Source: Dyadobacter sp. 50-39 (lineage in GTDB: Bacteria; Bacteroidota; Bacteroidia; Cytophagales; Spirosomataceae). Taken from it: a stretch of 64,000 nt of DNA. The stretch spans positions 102,430 through 166,429 of the forward strand of contig MKSR01000017.1 in NCBI GenBank assembly GCA_001898145.1, in the 5' to 3' direction. Every line of letters starts with the position of its first letter. Position 1 is the first letter of the stretch. The translations under genes and the position numbers were made by a program. Positions 35,858-47,600 of this stretch are shown here, in pieces. The notes beneath the pieces are model-generated. The model was not told the origin of the DNA. It searched no databases and saw nothing but the letters and a program-made list of their open reading frames with translations.

Positions 35858-37864
35858 ATGCTCGACGAAAATGCCGAAGGATCGGTCCCTCCTTTCTCCC
35901 ACGATACACACAGCCCATTGATGGGCAGGCAAGCCATCGACTTTGTTGACCTCGTACAGAACATACCCTTTCCCGTAGCAATGTTCGATGAAAACCTGAG
36001 AATGATGTCGGCCAGCGACCGGTGGATCAGGGCGGGAAAGTTGGAAGACCAGAAATGGGTGGGGATGCACCTCCGGGAAATCTGTGATGAGGGGGAGCTT
36101 TGGGAAGAAAGACACCGGGCAGCCCAGCAAGGAGTGGGTGTGGAGGGACAGGAGGAAGAAATCTGGATCCCGGCTTTTGAGACTTACCAGTTTGTCAACT
36201 GGCAGATCCGGCCGTGGCGCAGGACAGACGGAACCGTTGGCGGAACGGTCATTAGCGTCCAGAATGTCTCGGAAGGTGTTATGACCCGCAAAAAACTGGA
36301 AAGAGCATTGGCCGAGGAGGAAAAGGCCAAGAGAATTAAGGACGAATTTCTCTCCAACATAAGCCACGAGTTGAGGACTCCGCTGAATGGTATCCTGGGT
36401 TTTACCAGGCTGGCAATGGACACGCAGGCTCATGGCCTTCGGGCAGAATACCTCAAAATTGTCAACAATTCCGCCTCCAAACTGCTGACCATCATCAACG
36501 ATCTGCTGGACTTTTCGGAAACAGAGGCCGATTCCATCATCCTGGAACTCCGCAAAATTCCGCTTTGCGAACTTGTCCGGCAAACGGTCGACCTGACTTC
36601 CCTTGCAATTCATGGCAAAGGATTGGAAATGCTGGTCCGCTTTCATGATCAGCACCCGCTCTGGATTTTCGCAGATGCAGAGCGGGTGAAGCAAGTACTC
36701 GTGATCCTGCTGGAAAACGCGGCCAAATTCACCCATCAAGGCGAAATAGAGCTCGGTATAAAACATCTATTTCCGTTTGAAAAGGCTGGTAAAGGGAAAT
36801 TCAGGTTCAGTGTCAGAGATACGGGGATCGGCATTAATCCTGCAAAAATGGAGGAGATTTTGCAGCCGTTCATGCAGGCGGAAGCCCCGGCGACAAAGCG
36901 CTATGAGGGCACCGGCCTCGGTCTCGCCATTGCCGGCAATCTGCTGCGCATGATGAACAGCAAACTTGAAATCGCGAGCTCACCCGACACGGGCAGCATA
37001 TTTACTTTCGAGTTGGAACTGGATTTCCAGGCTACCGAGGTCGAGGCACCTATCGACCTTGGCTTTATTAAAAGGATTATGATCGTCGATGACAACCATT
37101 CGGCCAGTAGTTATATTCAAGAAATCCTGCATTTCCACGACATTACCTGTGACCTGGTGCAAAGTGCAGCCGAAGCGATGGACCTGTTGGAAACCGGGAA
37201 AGTTTACGACGCCATGCTCATTGATCATGACTTATCGGAAGCGAACGGCGTTCCGCTTACCGCTAGATTGAAGGAGGCGGCCCTACTTTCTCATCCCGAA
37301 GTGGTGCTCATGCATACTTCGCTCGCGCATCTATTACCCGCTGTGCAGAGCGAAACGGTTGCCAGATCGCTCATTCAAAAGCCTGTCAGGTACCAGGATC
37401 TGATCATTGCATTATCTAACCTGTATGGTAAAATACATGAGGAAAGACACGAAAAGCAGTGGGCGACGAAATTGATCCGCCCGCGTAATGCTGCTCTTTC
37501 CATATTGATGGTGGAAGACAACCTGGTAAATATGCTGCTGTTAAAGACTATTTTACGGAAACTATTTCCTGACGCAAATTTAGTGGAAGTCGGAAATGGC
37601 CTTGCGGCCGTTAACATCTGCCGGCAAGAGCTACCCGACATTGTGTTCATGGACGTTCAGATGCCCGTCATGAACGGCCTGGATGCCACCAAAGCCATCC
37701 GAGACATCGAGTATGCCAAAGCGCTGCCCATAATCGCCCTCACGGCCGGGAATGAAAAGGGCGCGCGGGAAAAGTGCCTGGAAGCCGGCATGAATGAGTT
37801 CCTGACGAAACCCTACACCAAAAAAGACTTAATAAAGGTATTCGAGCAATTTGAGCTGGTTTAG
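35858..37864 (+). CDS. Hybrid histidine kinase with two receiver domains
   Basis: 668 residues and soluble. A PAS domain (~30-145) lacks any membrane anchor. HisKA follows with FLSNISHELRTPLNGILGF, then HATPase with ILLENAAKFTH, DTGIGI and GTGLGLAI. The first receiver (~405-520) has IVDDNHSASS and LIDHDLSE. The second receiver (~545-665) has MVEDNLVNMLLL, IVFMDVQMPVMNG and LTKPY. The first receiver looks less canonical around the phospho-Asp (DHDLSEANG), so the second is probably the main output. The gene stands alone with a terminator at 37977-38000; no DNA-binding partner is next to it. Confidence 0.93.
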   Translation: MLDENAEGSVPPFSHDTHSPLMGRQAIDFVDLVQNIPFPVAMFDENLRMMSASDRWIRAGKLEDQKWVGMHLREICDEGELWEERHRAAQQGVGVEGQEEEIWIPAFETYQFVNWQIRPWRRTDGTVGGTVISVQNVSEGVMTRKKLERALAEEEKAKRIKDEFLSNISHELRTPLNGILGFTRLAMDTQAHGLRAEYLKIVNNSASKLLTIINDLLDFSETEADSIILELRKIPLCELVRQTVDLTSLAIHGKGLEMLVRFHDQHPLWIFADAERVKQVLVILLENAAKFTHQGEIELGIKHLFPFEKAGKGKFRFSVRDTGIGINPAKMEEILQPFMQAEAPATKRYEGTGLGLAIAGNLLRMMNSKLEIASSPDTGSIFTFELELDFQATEVEAPIDLGFIKRIMIVDDNHSASSYIQEILHFHDITCDLVQSAAEAMDLLETGKVYDAMLIDHDLSEANGVPLTARLKEAALLSHPEVVLMHTSLAHLLPAVQSETVARSLIQKPVRYQDLIIALSNLYGKIHEERHEKQWATKLIRPRNAALSILMVEDNLVNMLLLKTILRKLFPDANLVEVGNGLAAVNICRQELPDIVFMDVQMPVMNGLDATKAIRDIEYAKALPIIALTAGNEKGAREKCLEAGMNEFLTKPYTKKDLIKVFEQFELV

Positions 37865-37976
37865 ACGCATCGGTAAGCACGATGTGCATTATTGGGCGAC
37901 GGTTGCAGAATGTGAGAGCAACGTCGTTTTCTTTTTGGAGTTGAAAGACTTTAAACTGGTAGAATCTGAATGACGG

Positions 37977-38000
37977 GCCCGGCACTAGTCGGGCTTTTTT
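37977..38000 (+). terminator. Intrinsic terminator after hybrid kinase
   Basis: gcccg (37977-37981) pairs with cgggc (37990-37994), followed by six T residues. Confidence 0.7.
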
Positions 38001-38107
38001 CGTTTTACCGTTCAATCAATTCTTCCGGGAGAATACATTGTATTCACCCTTTGACCGGAATAGTTACCCATCAGCCGATTGGTATCAACATTTAACCCTC
38101 AATTAAG

Positions 38108-38626
38108 ATGAAGCATTTATTCTACCCTCTCATTGCTATTCTATTATTATCAGGTTGTTCAGGAAAAGACGGCGAGCCGGGGCCGAAAGGCGATACCGGG
38201 GCGCAGGGAGCACAAGGACCGAAAGGCGACGCGGGTTCGCCTGGCAAGAATGGAACCAACGGTTCACAGGCCTATACCTATGATTTTAATCTCGACGTAA
38301 CAAAAACATTAGGCGGATACCAGTTTGAGACGCCGATCGAGCCGGATGAATTCGTTCTGGTCTTCCTGAAAAAATCTGAATTCTTCTATACCGCGGTTCC
38401 ATACGCAGGATATGCTTTTGATGTCAACAAGGCTTTTTTAAAAGTTGATATGACCTACGAATATGGCCCGCACACTCTATATGTGGACAGTAATACCATC
38501 CTTCCAACAGGTACCACTTTCGTATTTCGGGCAGTCGTGATCAGGGGAGTTCCAGGCGGTAAGCTCAATTTGGAACGGTACAAGGATTACGCCAATGTAA
38601 AGGCCGACTTCGGCCTAAAAGACTGA
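38108..38626 (+). CDS. Collagen-like lipoprotein
   Basis: 172 residues. The lipobox LLLSGCSGK gives a lipidated Cys near residue 17. It is followed at once by about ten Gly-x-y triplets (GEPGPKGDTGAQGAQGPKGD and on to residue ~51), a collagen-like stalk. The rest (~55-172) is a beta-rich domain without a known name (FVLVFLKKSEFFYTAVPY, TTFVFRAVVIRGVPGG). It is probably outer-membrane anchored and surface exposed. It is followed 5 bp later by a small repressor-like gene. Confidence 0.85.
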   Translation: MKHLFYPLIAILLLSGCSGKDGEPGPKGDTGAQGAQGPKGDAGSPGKNGTNGSQAYTYDFNLDVTKTLGGYQFETPIEPDEFVLVFLKKSEFFYTAVPYAGYAFDVNKAFLKVDMTYEYGPHTLYVDSNTILPTGTTFVFRAVVIRGVPGGKLNLERYKDYANVKADFGLKD

Positions 38627-38631
38627 TCAAA

Positions 38632-38937
38632 ATGAGAAACAGGCTAGTTCAAGCATTACAGGCGCTGGGACCACATATATCGGAAAAAGGACTTTCGGGT
38701 ATACCTGACAGCATTCTCGCGCTGGTCGGCCGCATCAGTCCGGAGGACTTCCATATCATGTATGTTTTGCTTATGAAGTACCCGAATATCTCGGCCGAAT
38801 GGGTAATCCGGGGCAATGGTGAGATGCTGATTGACGAAGACCCGATTGAGGCACTGAGAGCAGAAAACGAAGAGCTGCGCAGAGAACTCGAACGGGAGCG
38901 GCAGAAAGTCCGGTATCTCGAAATGAAAAATCTCTGA
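38632..38937 (+). CDS. Small putative HTH (phage-repressor-like) protein
   Basis: 101 residues. The segment GLSGIPDSILALVGRISPEDFHIMYVLLMKYPNISAEWVIRGNGEML resembles the second half of the HTH domain plus the 'NPEWLLTGEGEML' tail of Bacteroidota phage-CI-like regulators. The C-terminal ~30 residues form a charged coiled coil (EALRAENEELRRELERERQK). No peptidase domain is present. The start is 5 bp after the collagen-like lipoprotein. DNA binding is likely but not proven. Confidence 0.6.
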   Translation: MRNRLVQALQALGPHISEKGLSGIPDSILALVGRISPEDFHIMYVLLMKYPNISAEWVIRGNGEMLIDEDPIEALRAENEELRRELERERQKVRYLEMKNL

Positions 38938-39072
38938 TAAATGCCGGCTCGGGCTGGAAGATTGAGATTTGATACGAATAGTGATAAGGATTTGGAATCC
39001 GGACGTATAAACTGTGCATTAAAAACAAAGTTTAGTATAAAACTAACTACACATAAAATACAGCAAGTCAAT

Positions 39073-39660
39073 ATGGATCGAATAGGACTTTTCTCGCAGC
39101 CATTAATCAGCTCATATCTGGCCGACAAAGCCAGGGGTTTTAAAGATGAAATAAAGCAAATATTGGAGTCAAAAAATATTGACGACCTCGAAGACAGGAT
39201 CGCCGCCACCAAGAAAAAATTCACAATTTCGCCTCTTGTGCTAGATTTTGACAATGTATCGACAGAAAAAATAGATATGCATGGTCAGCCAGTTGCGGAC
39301 GATGCGGACGCAAATGCGGTTCTATTTTATATACCAATTCGAGGGGATTTGAAACTTTTGTCAGTAAGGCCAATGGAATTAGTTAATCCCACTTTCGGTG
39401 CGGCTTTATCGAAAGATAATCAAGAACTCGTGTTTACTCTAAATGTGAACGATAACGACGGCAAGCGAATGAGACAGCATTTCGGCTCTTTTGAAAAATC
39501 CGTAAAGGCGAATGTGCGCAATCAGAGAAAAGATATTGATGAATTCAATTTTTCGCTTGCAGGGATCGTCGAAGAACAGCGCCAAATTATTGCCCAACGT
39601 AAAGAAATTCAGAAAAATCTAATTTCGGATATCGGGTTCCCTTCAAGGAAAAAACAATAA
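39073..39660 (+). CDS. Hypothetical protein in A+T-rich patch
   Basis: 195 residues from ATG 39073 (MDRIGLFSQPLISSYL); a 44-residue upstream extension runs through non-coding-looking DNA and was rejected. It is hydrophilic, with no signal or membrane segment. A helical N-terminus (KARGFKDEIKQILESKNIDDLEDRI) precedes a beta-rich middle (AVLFYIPIRGDLKLLSVRP, ELVFTLNVNDNDGKRMRQHF) and a basic helical C-terminus. No family is recognised. Its base composition is lower in GC than the flanking core genes, a sign of acquisition. Confidence 0.65.
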   Translation: MDRIGLFSQPLISSYLADKARGFKDEIKQILESKNIDDLEDRIAATKKKFTISPLVLDFDNVSTEKIDMHGQPVADDADANAVLFYIPIRGDLKLLSVRPMELVNPTFGAALSKDNQELVFTLNVNDNDGKRMRQHFGSFEKSVKANVRNQRKDIDEFNFSLAGIVEEQRQIIAQRKEIQKNLISDIGFPSRKKQ

Positions 39661-39889
39661 GTGATTAAGTCTTTTGTTCTTCACTGTTAAACTAGGTGAA
39701 GCGGGGTATGAATCTAATGCCCATTAAAGTAGAGCACATTGACTGGCGAAGGGTGTTTTTTATGATGAACTTCGTAACGCTTTACACCTTGGCCTTCCAC
39801 TGCCGGTATCATCGGAAGTGCAGCACGGTGTAAATAGCATCCCTGACATCATAATTCCCTCGCGCAATTCCAGATCCCCAAATACTCGT

Positions 39890-40390
39890 ATGATCAATAA
39901 GATAGCCCAGTACATAAACCCCAGAAATCCACTATTCTGGATTTTCGTAATTGCCGGGTGGTCGTTGATTTACCGAATTTTCACTAAGCAACCCGCCCTA
40001 GATGCCTACAAGGGCAGATATGCTGATGAAGAAATTTCAGACAGCGCCAGAGCCGCTAAAAGGAAAGCCGACTCGACGCGAATTGCAGAAGAAACCGAAG
40101 CGGCCATGAAGGCAGAAGCCGAGTTGAACCGCAAATTTTACGCTAGCAAAGCAGGGAAAATTTACAAGAAACATCCAGAGTGGTCGCGCGAGGCCTGCCA
40201 GCGCCTTGCGAGAAAAGAAGTTTGGATAGGCATGCATCTTGACATGCTCAAATACCTGCGAGGGCTCCCTGACGCTGCAAACGAATCGAACTATGGAAAC
40301 GGATCGCAATGGCAATGGTGTTGGCACGATCTGTCACCCTCGTGCTTTTACGATCGTGATAACGACATGGTAATTGATGCCTACAACTAG
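39890..40390 (+). CDS. Hypothetical membrane-anchored protein
   Basis: 166 residues from ATG 39890 (MINKIAQYI). There is one N-terminal membrane helix (LFWIFVIAGWSLIYRIF), an alanine/charged helix (DSARAAKRKADSTRIAEETEAAMKAEAEL) and a C-terminal soluble part with YKKHPEWSREACQRLARKEVWIGM, like SHOCT/TPR-edge proteins of bacterial stress lipoproteins. It ends CWHDLSPSCFYDRDNDMVIDAYN. No firm family. Confidence 0.6.
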   Translation: MINKIAQYINPRNPLFWIFVIAGWSLIYRIFTKQPALDAYKGRYADEEISDSARAAKRKADSTRIAEETEAAMKAEAELNRKFYASKAGKIYKKHPEWSREACQRLARKEVWIGMHLDMLKYLRGLPDAANESNYGNGSQWQWCWHDLSPSCFYDRDNDMVIDAYN

Positions 40391-40448
40391 TAATATGTAA
40401 TACTCCACTCCTGCGCCTTCAACTTGCCCTGAAATGACACACTTCCAG

Positions 40449-40475
40449 AGCCCGGAACCCCTCCGGGCTTTGTTG
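40449..40475 (+). terminator. Hairpin terminator
   Basis: Perfect 8-bp stem agcccgga / tccgggct with a 5-nt loop followed by a T-rich tract. It lies after the gene ending at 40390. Confidence 0.75.
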
Positions 40476-40524
40476 TTTTCACGGTGAATCTTTCGCTTAC
40501 ACCCTGATATTCACCGTGATACAA

Positions 40525-40558
40525 GAAAAAAGCACTCACGAATATCTCGTAAGTGCTT
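40525..40558 (-). terminator. Terminator of the minus-strand tRNA operon
   Basis: Stem aagcactcacga / tcgtaagtgctt (one mismatch) with a T-run on the minus strand, 11 bp downstream of tRNA-Arg. Confidence 0.7.
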
Positions 40559-40568
40559 GATTTTCAAG

Positions 40569-40642
40569 TGATCCCGTTGTGATTCGAACACAAGACCTAC
40601 TGCTTAGAAGGCAGTTGCTCTATCCAGCTGAGCTACGGGACC
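40569..40642 (-). tRNA. tRNA-Arg (TCT)
   Basis: 74-nt cloverleaf on the minus strand, with acceptor GGTCCCG/CGGGATC, D arm GCTC..GAGC, anticodon loop CTTCTAA (anticodon TCT) and T loop TTCGAAT. CCA is not encoded. It is the third of a Ser-Pro-Arg cluster. Confidence 0.95.
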
Positions 40643-40708
40643 GGTCATAAAAAAAGGCAGTCAGCAGTGCAGGTTTACTGCATACGGCTTACTGCCTTTT
40701 TGCTTGTT

Positions 40709-40783
<75 letters not shown>

Positions 40784-40841
40784 ATAATTTTCCCTTTCTA
40801 CTTTAAGAAAGAGCACTCTTTCGAACGTTCGGAAACCGCTG

Positions 40842-40928
40842 TGGAGGAAGCGGGATTCGAACCCGCGGTACCCTTGCGAGTACGGCAGTTTAGCAAACTA
40901 CTGGTTTCAGCCACTCACCCATCCCTCC
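40842..40928 (-). tRNA. tRNA-Ser (GCT)
   Basis: 87-nt class II tRNA with a long variable arm (GTACTCGCAAGGGTAC), acceptor GGAGGGA/TTCCTCC and anticodon loop TTGCTAA (anticodon GCT). The discriminator base reads A, where bacterial tRNA-Ser usually has G; tRNA-Ser(GGA) at 53569 has the usual G. Confidence 0.93.
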
Positions 40929-40950
40929 GTTCTTCCGTCGTTCGGGAGTG

Positions 40951-40982
40951 CAAATATAGCTGGTCTTTTTTCAGAAAAGCAA
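40951..40982 (-). promoter_or_regulatory. Promoter of the tRNA Ser-Pro-Arg operon
   Basis: On the minus strand: TTG (40980-40982), 21-bp spacer, TATATTTG (40951-40958). It ends 23 bp before tRNA-Ser and agrees with the Bacteroidota consensus. Confidence 0.75.
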
Positions 40983-41061
40983 ACATTTGAATAAAAAAAA
41001 CTTCACCAGAAGCCTGAAATGCCTATTTTTGCCCAAGACTAAATTACACAACGCGTTCATT

Positions 41062-42024
41062 ATGAACTGGAATTACCCCTTTGAAAGCACTGAATATTTT
41101 TTTATATTTTTTTTCATTTTCGCTTATACAGCCTACATCATACGTACCGTGCGGATCGCGCGGCAGCTTCAAACGACCGCAAGAACCCTTATCATCAAAC
41201 TCTTTTTACGCAGCATTACCTTCTCTCTTTTGATAATTAGCCTCCTGGGCCCGTCGTTCGGCGAGGCGGAGCGCGACATTCAGGCGAAGGGTAAAGATAT
41301 ATTCATGGTGGTGGACCTTTCGAAGTCGATGGACGCCGCGGACGTGACGCCCTCGCGGCTGGAAAAGGTGAAGTTCGAACTGAACCGGTTTATCGAAAAC
41401 GAGCGCGCGAACCGCATCGGAATCATCATCTTCTCCAACGACGCGTACATACACGTACCGCTCACGTACGACGCGGCCGCACTCGAACTGTTCATACAGT
41501 CGCTGCAAACGGACCTCCTTCCTACCAATGGCACCAATGTGTGCGGCGCCATTGAAATGGCTTACAACAAACTCATGAATGCCGCCGACCCCACGAGCCG
41601 TGCGAAAATGATGGTACTTTTTACCGACGGCGAGAACAGCACCAGTTGCAGCAATGCATTGTTCAACAACCTCCGCAGGTTCGGGATCGGGGTGTATTCG
41701 GTGGCGGTGGGTACCAAAGTGGGCATAAGCATTCAGCAGAACGGAAAGCCGTTGATGGACAAAAACGGCAAGCTCGTAATCAGCAAGCTCGACGAAAATT
41801 TCCTGCGCGGCATTGCCGCCTCATCGCGGGGAATGTATTATGAGCTCAACAATTCGAAGAACGATATTCAGAAGCTGATCAGCGATATCAATCAGGCCGA
41901 GGGCGCATTGGTGGATTCGCGGACAATTACAGTGGTTTCCAACAAATACTACTATTTCCTCGGCGCAGCGCTGGTACTGATCCTGCTGGATGTACTAATT
42001 ACCATCGGAACCTTTCGACTGTAA
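41062..42024 (+). CDS. batB: VWA-domain membrane protein, BatB/aerotolerance type
   Basis: 320 residues from ATG 41062 (MNWNYPFESTEYF); an upstream extension crosses the promoter region (TATTTTTG at 41024-41031). It has two N-terminal helices, then a von Willebrand A domain with the MIDAS motif VVDLSKSMDAAD, GTNVCGAI and FTDGENS, and a C-terminal helix (YYFLGAALVLILLDVLI). This is the layout of the Bat (Bacteroides aerotolerance) proteins, which work with MoxR ATPases in envelope stress. It is followed after 39 bp by a TPR protein of BatC type. Confidence 0.88.
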   Translation: MNWNYPFESTEYFFIFFFIFAYTAYIIRTVRIARQLQTTARTLIIKLFLRSITFSLLIISLLGPSFGEAERDIQAKGKDIFMVVDLSKSMDAADVTPSRLEKVKFELNRFIENERANRIGIIIFSNDAYIHVPLTYDAAALELFIQSLQTDLLPTNGTNVCGAIEMAYNKLMNAADPTSRAKMMVLFTDGENSTSCSNALFNNLRRFGIGVYSVAVGTKVGISIQQNGKPLMDKNGKLVISKLDENFLRGIAASSRGMYYELNNSKNDIQKLISDINQAEGALVDSRTITVVSNKYYYFLGAALVLILLDVLITIGTFRL

Positions 42025-42063
42025 GCAGCAATTCCCTATTTTTGCACGCAAATGTGAACCGAT

Positions 42064-42783
42064 ATGACGTCCCTGATCCTTTATGTCCTGCTTTGGCTCT
42101 GGGATAACCGCACGTTCGATTCGATTACCAAGGCGAACCGGAGAAAGCTGGATGCCGAGCAGGCCTTCCGGAAAAAGGAGTTTACGAAATCGGCGGAGCT
42201 GTACAGTCAAATAACTTATGGCTCAATCTTTTCGGACCCCGCCGCAAGGTTGAACCTCGCCCACTCCCTATATAAAGCGGGCGACTACAAGCAGGCTTTG
42301 AAACATTACCAGCTACTTGGCGATATTGATAACAACAGCATCGCATCCGTAGCCAATGCGCAGATCGCGCTGATCCTCGTCAACAAAAAAGATACCGCCA
42401 GCGCGCTGACCCACCTGCGGACATCGTTGCGGCTTGAACCGGGCAATGCGCTCGCGAGGGCCAACTATATTATACTGAAAAAGAGTTTTTCGGGCGTGGA
42501 CCAGCCATCGGACCTGACCACCCGGAAACGGCGATCGAACCAGCAGCAAACGGCCCAGAGCCAGGCGGCCAAGCCACCCGAACCGCCTCAGGAGTCGAGG
42601 GAGGTAACGCAGGATTTCAAAAAGGAGGAGCTGCTTAAAAGCCTGAAAGCAATGAACATGTCGGAAGAGCAGGCCCACGCCATCCTCGATGCCATGAAAT
42701 CGAACGAATCGCAATATATTTACCAGCTCCGCCGGAAGCAATACAACCAGAAGCCGGCGCAAAAGAGCGAAATCGAATGGTGA
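42064..42783 (+). CDS. batC: TPR-repeat protein, BatC type
   Basis: 239 residues. A hydrophobic N-terminus ([11 protein letters not shown]) is followed by TPR repeats ([80 protein letters not shown]). A Q/P-rich low-complexity stretch ([20 protein letters not shown]) and a charged tail ending [10 protein letters not shown] complete it. The order BatB-like VWA then TPR protein matches Bat operons. It presumably scaffolds the VWA protein at the inner membrane. Confidence 0.8.
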   Translation: MTSLILYVLLWLWDNRTFDSITKANRRKLDAEQAFRKKEFTKSAELYSQITYGSIFSDPAARLNLAHSLYKAGDYKQALKHYQLLGDIDNNSIASVANAQIALILVNKKDTASALTHLRTSLRLEPGNALARANYIILKKSFSGVDQPSDLTTRKRRSNQQQTAQSQAAKPPEPPQESREVTQDFKKEELLKSLKAMNMSEEQAHAILDAMKSNESQYIYQLRRKQYNQKPAQKSEIEW

Positions 42784-42799
42784 TTTTATCCATAATCTA

Positions 42800-44208
<1,409 letters not shown>

Positions 44209-44243
44209 TATTTGAATAGTATAATTTTCAGCCTTTTACGACC

Positions 44244-44274
44244 ACGTCCTGCCGAAGCCCGGCAGGACGTTTTT
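44244..44274 (+). terminator. Intrinsic terminator
   Basis: 10-bp perfect stem acgtcctgcc / ggcaggacgt with a 7-nt loop and a T-run, after the STAS gene. Confidence 0.9.
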
Positions 44275-44606
44275 GTGATGTCATTCCAACACTTTTTATA
44301 TTTTCCTTAGACGCTTTTTGTAATCCTCCAAGGAGCGAAAATGGCGTTTGCAGCTTTCCAAAATGGTAAGTAATCGAGCCATTCTTTACATCTTTATCAA
44401 TATTCTGATAATAATTGTAATAATTCGGCCAAATGCATAATAGGGATAGAAAATTTTGCCATTCCCATAATAAGCCAAATATTTTTTATGGGTATATTGC
44501 GTGGCTTTACCCAAAACATCACACACTGGCGTTTTCGCTTTCCTTTTAAAGTGCTTATTTAAACAGATTCTAATTACGAATTTGTTAATTACCTACAATT
44601 CGATAA
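44275..44606 (+). other. Long A+T-rich leader upstream of gltB
   Basis: About 330 bp without a normal gene. It should hold the gltBD promoter. A very short ORF at 44341 (ATG, 10 codons) follows a good ribosome-binding-like aaggagcg. Several A+T-rich near-palindromes are seen (44380-44500). No known riboswitch was recognised. Confidence 0.45.
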
Positions 44607-47600
44607 ATGTCGCAAATGTCTGAACAAATGGTAGAAAATCAGGGACTGTACCGCCCGGAATTTGAGCATGATGCATGTGGAATCGGTTTCCGGGCTAACA
44701 TCAAGGGTCGTAAGTCGCACCAGATCGTGGCTGATGCCATTCATATGCTCGAAAGGATGGAGCATAGGGGTGCAACTGGTTTTGACCCTAACACCGGTGA
44801 CGGTGCTGGTATTTTAATTCAGATCCCTCACGAGTTCTTTGTAGAAGAATCTACCAAATTGGGCTTCCACCTGCCGGCAGCGGGTGAGTATGGTGTAGGG
44901 ATGATCTTTTTCCCGGGCGATGAGCTTGCCCGCGAAGAAAGCAGGGATATCCTGAACCGAAAGATCAAGAAGCTTGGCCTGCAACTGCTCGGCTACCGCA
45001 AGGTCCCTACATTAAACAATACTTTGGGTGAAGGCTCACTTTCCGTTGAACCGGCGGTAGAGCAGGTTTTCATCAAACGTCCGGACGACATTACGGACGA
45101 TATGGCATTTGAACGCAAGCTGTTCATCCTACGCCAGGTTGCTGCAAGATTGATTAAAGACACGGTGAAAGGCGCGAAAAACTTCTATTTCTCGTCGCTT
45201 TCATGCCGTACCATCTCATATAAGGGACAGCTTACGACTGCCCAATTGAAATATTACTTCCCGGACCTGGAAAACGAGTCGGTCGTGTCTGCATTGGCAG
45301 TCGTACACTCGCGTTTCTCGACCAACACCTTCCCTTCGTGGGAGCTGGCCCAGCCATTCCGCTACATCGCGCACAATGGCGAGATCAACACCGTGAAAGG
45401 CAACGTGAACTGGATCCGCGCAGGGGAAAAATCATTCGAGTCTAAATTCTTCTCGAAAGAGGAAATGGATATGCTTCTGCCGATTTGCGACAGGAACCAG
45501 TCCGACTCCGCCAACCTCGACAATGCGATCGAATTGCTGCACCTTTCGGGCCGCTCATTACCACACGTGATGATGATGCTGATCCCCGAAGCATGGGACG
45601 GCAACGAACAAATGGATCCCGAGCGCAAGGCATTCTACGAATACCACGCCGCCATTATGGAGCCATGGGACGGTCCCGCATCGATCTCATTTACCGACGG
45701 CAAAATGGTAGGTGCAACGCTTGACCGTAACGGTCTGCGCCCTTCACGCTACTGGGTACTCGACGACGATACCATCATCATGGGCTCGGAAGCGGGTGTA
45801 CTGGAAGTGGATCAGGCGAGAGTTGTGACCAAAGGCCGCCTGCAACCCGGACGTATGTTCGTGGTGGATATGGAGCAGGGCCGCATTGTTCCCGACGAAG
45901 AAATCAAAAAACAAATCTGCACCGCGCAGCCTTACCAGCAATGGCTGGATGAAAACAAGCTGCACGTGGACGCACTGGATCACCCGATCCGTACCTACCG
46001 CGCTTACGACGAGAATGCATTGCTGAAACGTCAGGTAGCATTCGGTTATACTTCGGAAGATCTGCGCATGATCCTCGGACCCATGGCGCAGACGGGCATG
46101 GAAGCGATCGGCTCCATGGGTACCGACTCTCCATTGGCTGTTCTTTCGGATCAGTCGCAGCATTTGTCTACCTATTTCAAACAGCTGTTCGCACAGGTGA
46201 CCAACCCGCCGATCGACTCGATCCGCGAGCGTGCGATCATGTCTTTGATCTCTTTCGTAGGCAGCACAGAGAACATTCTCACAGAATCGCCGAAACATTG
46301 CCGCCAGATCGCATTGCCGCACCCGATCCTTTCGGTGCAGGAGTTCGACAAGCTGCGTTTTGTGGATAAAGACGGCTTCCAGGCCAAAACCATCAATACC
46401 TACTTCCGCGCCGATGAAGGCGGAAAAGCACTGGAAAGAGCATTGGATAGAATCTGCCGTTACGCGGTAGACGCCATTGAAGACGGATTTGAAATCCTGA
46501 TCCTCTCCGACCGCGCCATCGACTCCGACCACGCGCCGATCCCTTCATTGCTCGCCACAGCGACCATCCATCACCATTTGATCCGCGAAGGATTGAGAGG
46601 AAAAGTAGGTCTGTTGGTTGAAGCGGGAGATGTTTGGGAAACGCACCATGTAGCGACATTGATCGGCTATGGTGCTGCGGGTATCTGCCCTTACATGGCA
46701 TTCGAAACGCTTGCATACATGAACCGCAAGGGCATGATCGAAGGCGAATTCACCGACGAAAAACTGCATTACAACTATATCAAGGCTGTTAACAAGGAGC
46801 TTTTGAAGATATTCTCGAAAATGGGAATCTCTACCCTGCAATCGTACCAGGGTGCGCAGATCTTCGAATGCGTGGGCTTGAACAAGGATGTAATCGACAA
46901 ATATTTCACAGGAACCATCTCGCGTATCAGCGGTATGGGCATTCCTGAGATTGCACGTGAAATCCTCGTACGCCACAAAGTGGCTTACCATGAAAGCGCG
47001 GAGCAAAAGCCAAGACTCGAAGTAGGTGGCGTTTACCAATGGAAACAACGCGGTGAAGCACACATCTTCAACCCGCAGTCGGTGCATTTGCTGCAACAAT
47101 CAACCCGCAATGCGAGCTACGAGCAATTTAAGAAATACTCTAAACTGATCGACGACCAGAGCCACAAGGCGCTGACATTGCGTGGTCTTTTAAGATTCAA
47201 AAAAGGCAATGCCATTCCTTTGAGCGAGGTAGAGCCGGTTGAAAATATCTTCAAACGCTTCGCAACCGGTGCGATGTCCTTCGGATCGATTTCGTGGGAA
47301 GCGCACACTACCCTGGCGATTGCGATGAACCGCATCGGCGGCAAATCCAACTCCGGTGAAGGTGGCGAAGACGAACTGCGCTACAATAAGTTGCCGAACG
47401 GCGACAGCATGAATTCGCAGATCAAACAAGTTGCTTCCGGGCGTTTTGGTGTAACAAGCCACTACCTGAGCAATGCGGGTGAGCTGCAAATCAAAACTGC
47501 CCAAGGTGCGAAACCGGGCGAAGGCGGTCAGCTGCCGGGCTTCAAGGTGGACGACTGGATAGGCCGTACCCGTCACTCGACGCCGGGCGTAGGCTTGATC

